Below, in pieces: positions 61,551 to 64,000 of a stretch of DNA of 64,000 nt. Source of the stretch: JAHEFU01 sp020440645 (lineage in GTDB: Bacteria > 4484-113 > JAFGCY01). The notes under the pieces were generated by a model, which was not told the DNA's origin, ran no database searches, and worked only from the letters and a program-made list of their open reading frames with translations. Location of the stretch: assembly GCA_020440645.1 (NCBI GenBank), contig JAGRNR010000005.1, forward strand, positions 1-64,000. Direction: 5' to 3'. Each line of letters begins with the position of its first letter. Within the stretch, counting starts at the first letter, position 1. The translations under genes and the position numbers were made by a program.

Positions 61551-63068
61551 GTGAACATCATCCTTGATCGCGAAAGCAAGCAGCCGCTGTACCGGCAGAT
61601 CATCGAAACCATCACCAACTGGGTGAAGAGCGGAGAGCTGCCGCCGGGCGCTTCACTGCCAAGTGTGCGCCAGCTTGCCCGTGACCTCGGAGTGGGGATC
61701 AAGACCGTGAGACAGGCCTACGACGAACTGGTTGCGAATGGAGTGCTGGACACCCGGCAGGGCAGTGGCACCTTTGTCTCCGACCGTCCGGCGGGCCTCG
61801 TGTTCAGCGTTGACCCCGAGGAGCTCAACCAGGGCATGGCGGAACTGCCGCCGATGATCTGGCAACCCTACAAGTTCGACACCCGCTTCGGCCAGTTCAC
61901 GATCAAGGCCGGTGAGGAGCATCCCTACAAGCTCTCGCTTGCGCAGCCGGACCCCTCACTGTTCCCCTTCGAGCGCATCAAGCAGGTTGCCACCAACATG
62001 CTCTGGTACCCGAAGGAGATGTTCTTTGACCGCAGCCACCCGCAGGGCTACCAGCCGCTGGTGGAATGGCTGGAGCGCGAGATGGCGCTGGCCGGCGTCG
62101 ACATGCGCCCCGGTGTCAACGAGGTGATCATTTCCGGCGGCTTCCAGCGCGCCTTGTCAATGATCCTCGACCTGCTGGCGGCCCGCGGTGAGATGGTGGC
62201 GGTCGAGACCCCGACCTACGCCAGCATCCTCAACCTGCTGATCGTGAAGGGCATCCAGTGCGTCGGCGTGCCGGTGGATGGAGCCGGGATGGATACGGAG
62301 TACCTCTCCGTGCTGTTGCGCAAGGAGCGCATCAAGGCGATCATCACCATCCCGACCTACCACAACCCGACCGGCACCGTGCTTGCCAACGAGCGGCGGG
62401 AGCACCTGCTGCGCCTGGCGGCCCAGCACCGCGTGCCGATCATCGAGGACGACTGGGGCCGGGCGCTGCGCTATGAAGGCAATGCCGTGCCACCGCTCAA
62501 GGCGCTGGACAGCGGCGGCTATGTGATCCACGTCGGCAGCTTCTCGAAGACCTTCCTGCCGGGCCTGCGCATCGGCTGGATCACCCTGCCGGGTGAGATC
62601 GCCGTCACCGCGCTGCGCGCCAAGTTCGCCGCCGACAAGGGCGACAGCTGGTTCCTGCAGGTGATGCTGCATGAGTTCATCTCACGCGGCTACTTTGACA
62701 AGCACCTGCGAAAGACCATCAAGGTCTACAACCAGCGCCGGCTCGCGCTGCTGGACGGTCTGAAGCAGCACATGCCGCCGGAGGTCAGCTGGGTGCGACC
62801 CAGTGGCGGGCTGTCGGTCTGGGTCAGGCTGCCGCGGCAGATCAAGAGCATCCCGCTCTTGGAAGCCTGCCTGCCACACGGGCTGGAATTCGCGACGGCG
62901 AACTTCTTCAGCCCGGAGCGTGAGGATTCCAGCGAGCTGCGCCTGAGCTTTGGCCGCGCCACGGAGCAGGAACTGCACGAGGGGGCACGGATCCTCGGGG
63001 ATGTGATCCGCGAAATGATGGACAAGCTCTCCACCCCGGTGGAGAAGGGGGCCGACTTCGCAGAGTAA
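61551..63068 (+). CDS. MocR-type GntR regulator with an aminotransferase domain
   Basis: 505 residues from a GTG at 61551. The frame is open 40 codons upstream, but the conserved N-terminus of the family (ILDRESKQPLYRQIIETI) begins right after this GTG. Residues about 8-75 are the GntR winged helix (LPSVRQLARDLGVGIKTVRQ, LDTRQGSGTFV). Residues 110-490 are a class I aminotransferase fold with the pyridoxal-phosphate lysine at K333 in GSFSKTFLPGLRIGW and IIEDDWGR before it. MocR proteins sense amino acids or PLP and regulate vitamin B6, GABA or taurine genes; the target here is unknown. A stand-alone aminotransferase with a helix-turn-helix is less likely. Confidence 0.9.
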   Translation: MNIILDRESKQPLYRQIIETITNWVKSGELPPGASLPSVRQLARDLGVGIKTVRQAYDELVANGVLDTRQGSGTFVSDRPAGLVFSVDPEELNQGMAELPPMIWQPYKFDTRFGQFTIKAGEEHPYKLSLAQPDPSLFPFERIKQVATNMLWYPKEMFFDRSHPQGYQPLVEWLEREMALAGVDMRPGVNEVIISGGFQRALSMILDLLAARGEMVAVETPTYASILNLLIVKGIQCVGVPVDGAGMDTEYLSVLLRKERIKAIITIPTYHNPTGTVLANERREHLLRLAAQHRVPIIEDDWGRALRYEGNAVPPLKALDSGGYVIHVGSFSKTFLPGLRIGWITLPGEIAVTALRAKFAADKGDSWFLQVMLHEFISRGYFDKHLRKTIKVYNQRRLALLDGLKQHMPPEVSWVRPSGGLSVWVRLPRQIKSIPLLEACLPHGLEFATANFFSPEREDSSELRLSFGRATEQELHEGARILGDVIREMMDKLSTPVEKGADFAE

Positions 63069-63082
63069 TGAAGGAGCGAGAC

Positions 63083-63994
63083 ATGCAATACAGATGGAAC
63101 AACATGGGGTTGGCAATTTTCCTGCTGGCAATGCTCTTGGCAGGCTGTGGCGGCGGGACGGAACTGGCCAAGCAGCAGCAGTCAGGCAATGGCACGCTGG
63201 CGGGCAGCATCACGGTCGGTGGCAGCGAACTGGCGGAACTGCCCGGCGGCGGCAAGATCGGCACACGGCTGATTGAGAACATCGAGGACATCGACTCCAT
63301 CGAGATCGAAACCACGGGCGGACTGATGAATGTCACCAGCGTCCCGCCCGGCACCGCGCAGCTGCTGCAGCTTGCGCTCATGCCGGAGGAGGACCTCAGC
63401 GGTGGCAACGCAGCCAGCACGGCGGTCACGCTGAACATCCCGCTCAGCATCGAGCAGGGCCAGCAGACGAGCGTATCCGTTGAGGTGCAGTTTGAGCAGG
63501 AGGCAGCGATTGCCAGCAAGGCCTCAGCCCAGGCCGGGCGCCCCTGGTTCGTGCGGCTGCGCTATACCATCAGTGGACCGGGCGCCACCACCAGGCACCT
63601 GCGGATCCGCTGGGCGGACAGCATGCTGCAGGATGACCGTGACCTGGATGACGACTTCAGCGATGAGGACAGTTTCCCGGACAGCGATCGCGATGGACTC
63701 GGAGATGACTACCGCGAAATCGTGACGGACCAGGCGAAGGATCGCGCGGTGCTGACCCGGGAAGGATCCATCATGCAGACGGTTCCTGCGGAGCATGCGG
63801 TCCTGCTCAACACAGGCCTGAGCATCCGCATCAGCGAGCTGACCAGCATCACAAGGAATGGACAGCCATCGCGGCCTGCCGAGCTGCAGCCCGGCGATGC
63901 CTGCAGCGCCAGCGGCTACATCGGGGATGATGGCATCCTGCGGGCACTGGAGATTGACGCAAGGGCGCAGTCTGACGTATCATCAAGGCATTAG
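63083..63994 (+). CDS. Lipoprotein with an acidic, calcium-loop-like segment
   Basis: 303 residues. The ATG at 63083 has AAGGAG six bases upstream; an ATG at 63068 overlaps the MocR stop codon and is less likely. Signal peptide (LAIFLLAMLLAGC) and lipobox LAGCGGG. Residues 30-180 are beta-rich (GTLAGSITVGGSELAEL, PLSIEQGQQTSVSVEV). An Asp-rich stretch (DDFSDEDSFPDSDRDGLGDD, about residues 190-211) has the look of thrombospondin type 3-like calcium loops. The C-terminal 80 residues (LNTGLSIRISELTSI, ALEIDARAQS) resemble a small beta domain. It directly follows the MocR gene and may be co-transcribed with it. The family is not recognised. Confidence 0.8.
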   Translation: MQYRWNNMGLAIFLLAMLLAGCGGGTELAKQQQSGNGTLAGSITVGGSELAELPGGGKIGTRLIENIEDIDSIEIETTGGLMNVTSVPPGTAQLLQLALMPEEDLSGGNAASTAVTLNIPLSIEQGQQTSVSVEVQFEQEAAIASKASAQAGRPWFVRLRYTISGPGATTRHLRIRWADSMLQDDRDLDDDFSDEDSFPDSDRDGLGDDYREIVTDQAKDRAVLTREGSIMQTVPAEHAVLLNTGLSIRISELTSITRNGQPSRPAELQPGDACSASGYIGDDGILRALEIDARAQSDVSSRH

Positions 63995-64000
63995 ACGGGG

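Noticed and set aside
1..64000. Alternative genetic code with TGA as a sense codon
   Set aside because: TGA ends pheS, the LmbE-type gene, the helical-repeat protein and two array genes at their expected C-termini, and TGG is common for tryptophan.

Overview
The window comes from a bacterium of fairly high G+C (about 60% by eye) that exports many proteins. At least fourteen predicted lipoproteins carry type II signal peptides ending in a lipobox such as (A/L)(S/A)CGG. Housekeeping genes (nadA, clpP, pheS) are scattered among long secreted beta-rich proteins. There is no tRNA, rRNA, insertion sequence or CRISPR array that I can see. The phylum cannot be fixed from sequence alone. PheS is of the archaeal/eukaryotic-cytosolic type, which among bacteria is best known from spirochetes, and a cohesin-like/dockerin/PKD lipoprotein is present. 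I would call the source a deep-branching, poorly characterised diderm.

Layout. 1-7.0 kb (minus strand): a partial lipoprotein, two membrane-anchored beta-propeller proteins of one family, a small dimeric alpha/beta-barrel protein, an AT-rich SNase-like gene, an LmbE/BshB-type deacetylase and a 26-residue helical-repeat protein. 7.2-10.4 kb (plus): a two-TM protein and a secreted gluzincin metallopeptidase with C-terminal TPRs. 10.5-44.0 kb (plus): a tandem array of ten paralogous lipoprotein genes of about 1,050 residues, each with a jelly-roll-like N-terminal module, an Fn3-like domain, a PKD/Ig-like domain and a roughly 600-residue propeller-like C-terminal part ending in a GRWHI(V/I)Y-type blade. 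44-48 kb: two secreted proteins and a pseudopilin-like protein. 48.3-51.9 kb: nadA behind a perfect palindrome, a double zinc-ribbon protein, clpP and a TolB-like propeller. 52.1-56.1 kb: a 1,324-residue cohesin-like/dockerin/PKD lipoprotein. 56-60.4 kb (minus): archaeal-type pheS, a third propeller paralog and a lipoprotein that reuses the N-terminal module of the array. 60.4-64 kb: a structured-RNA candidate, a PEMT/ICMT-like methyltransferase, a MocR-type regulator and a lipoprotein.

The array is the main feature. The first four genes share a repeated intergenic unit: a promoter TTTACT-N16-TAT(C/T)CT, then a 5' leader whose two small hairpins keep their pairing while their bases change, and, after genes 1-3, a hairpin just past the stop codon. 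Genes 5, 6 and 8 share a different promoter (TGTGGTA(A/C)ATT) and a leader of 130-150 nt. Genes 7 and 9 have a -10 box almost touching the start codon. Each gene therefore seems to be transcribed from its own promoter, as expected if the copies are expressed differently or in turn. Gene 2 has an in-frame TGA about 80% along. The proteins are predicted to sit on the cell surface or in the periplasm; their ligand is unknown.

A second genome-level trait is that several unrelated genes have TANNNT boxes only 6-10 nt before the start codon and no Shine-Dalgarno, suggesting frequent leaderless or near-leaderless transcripts.
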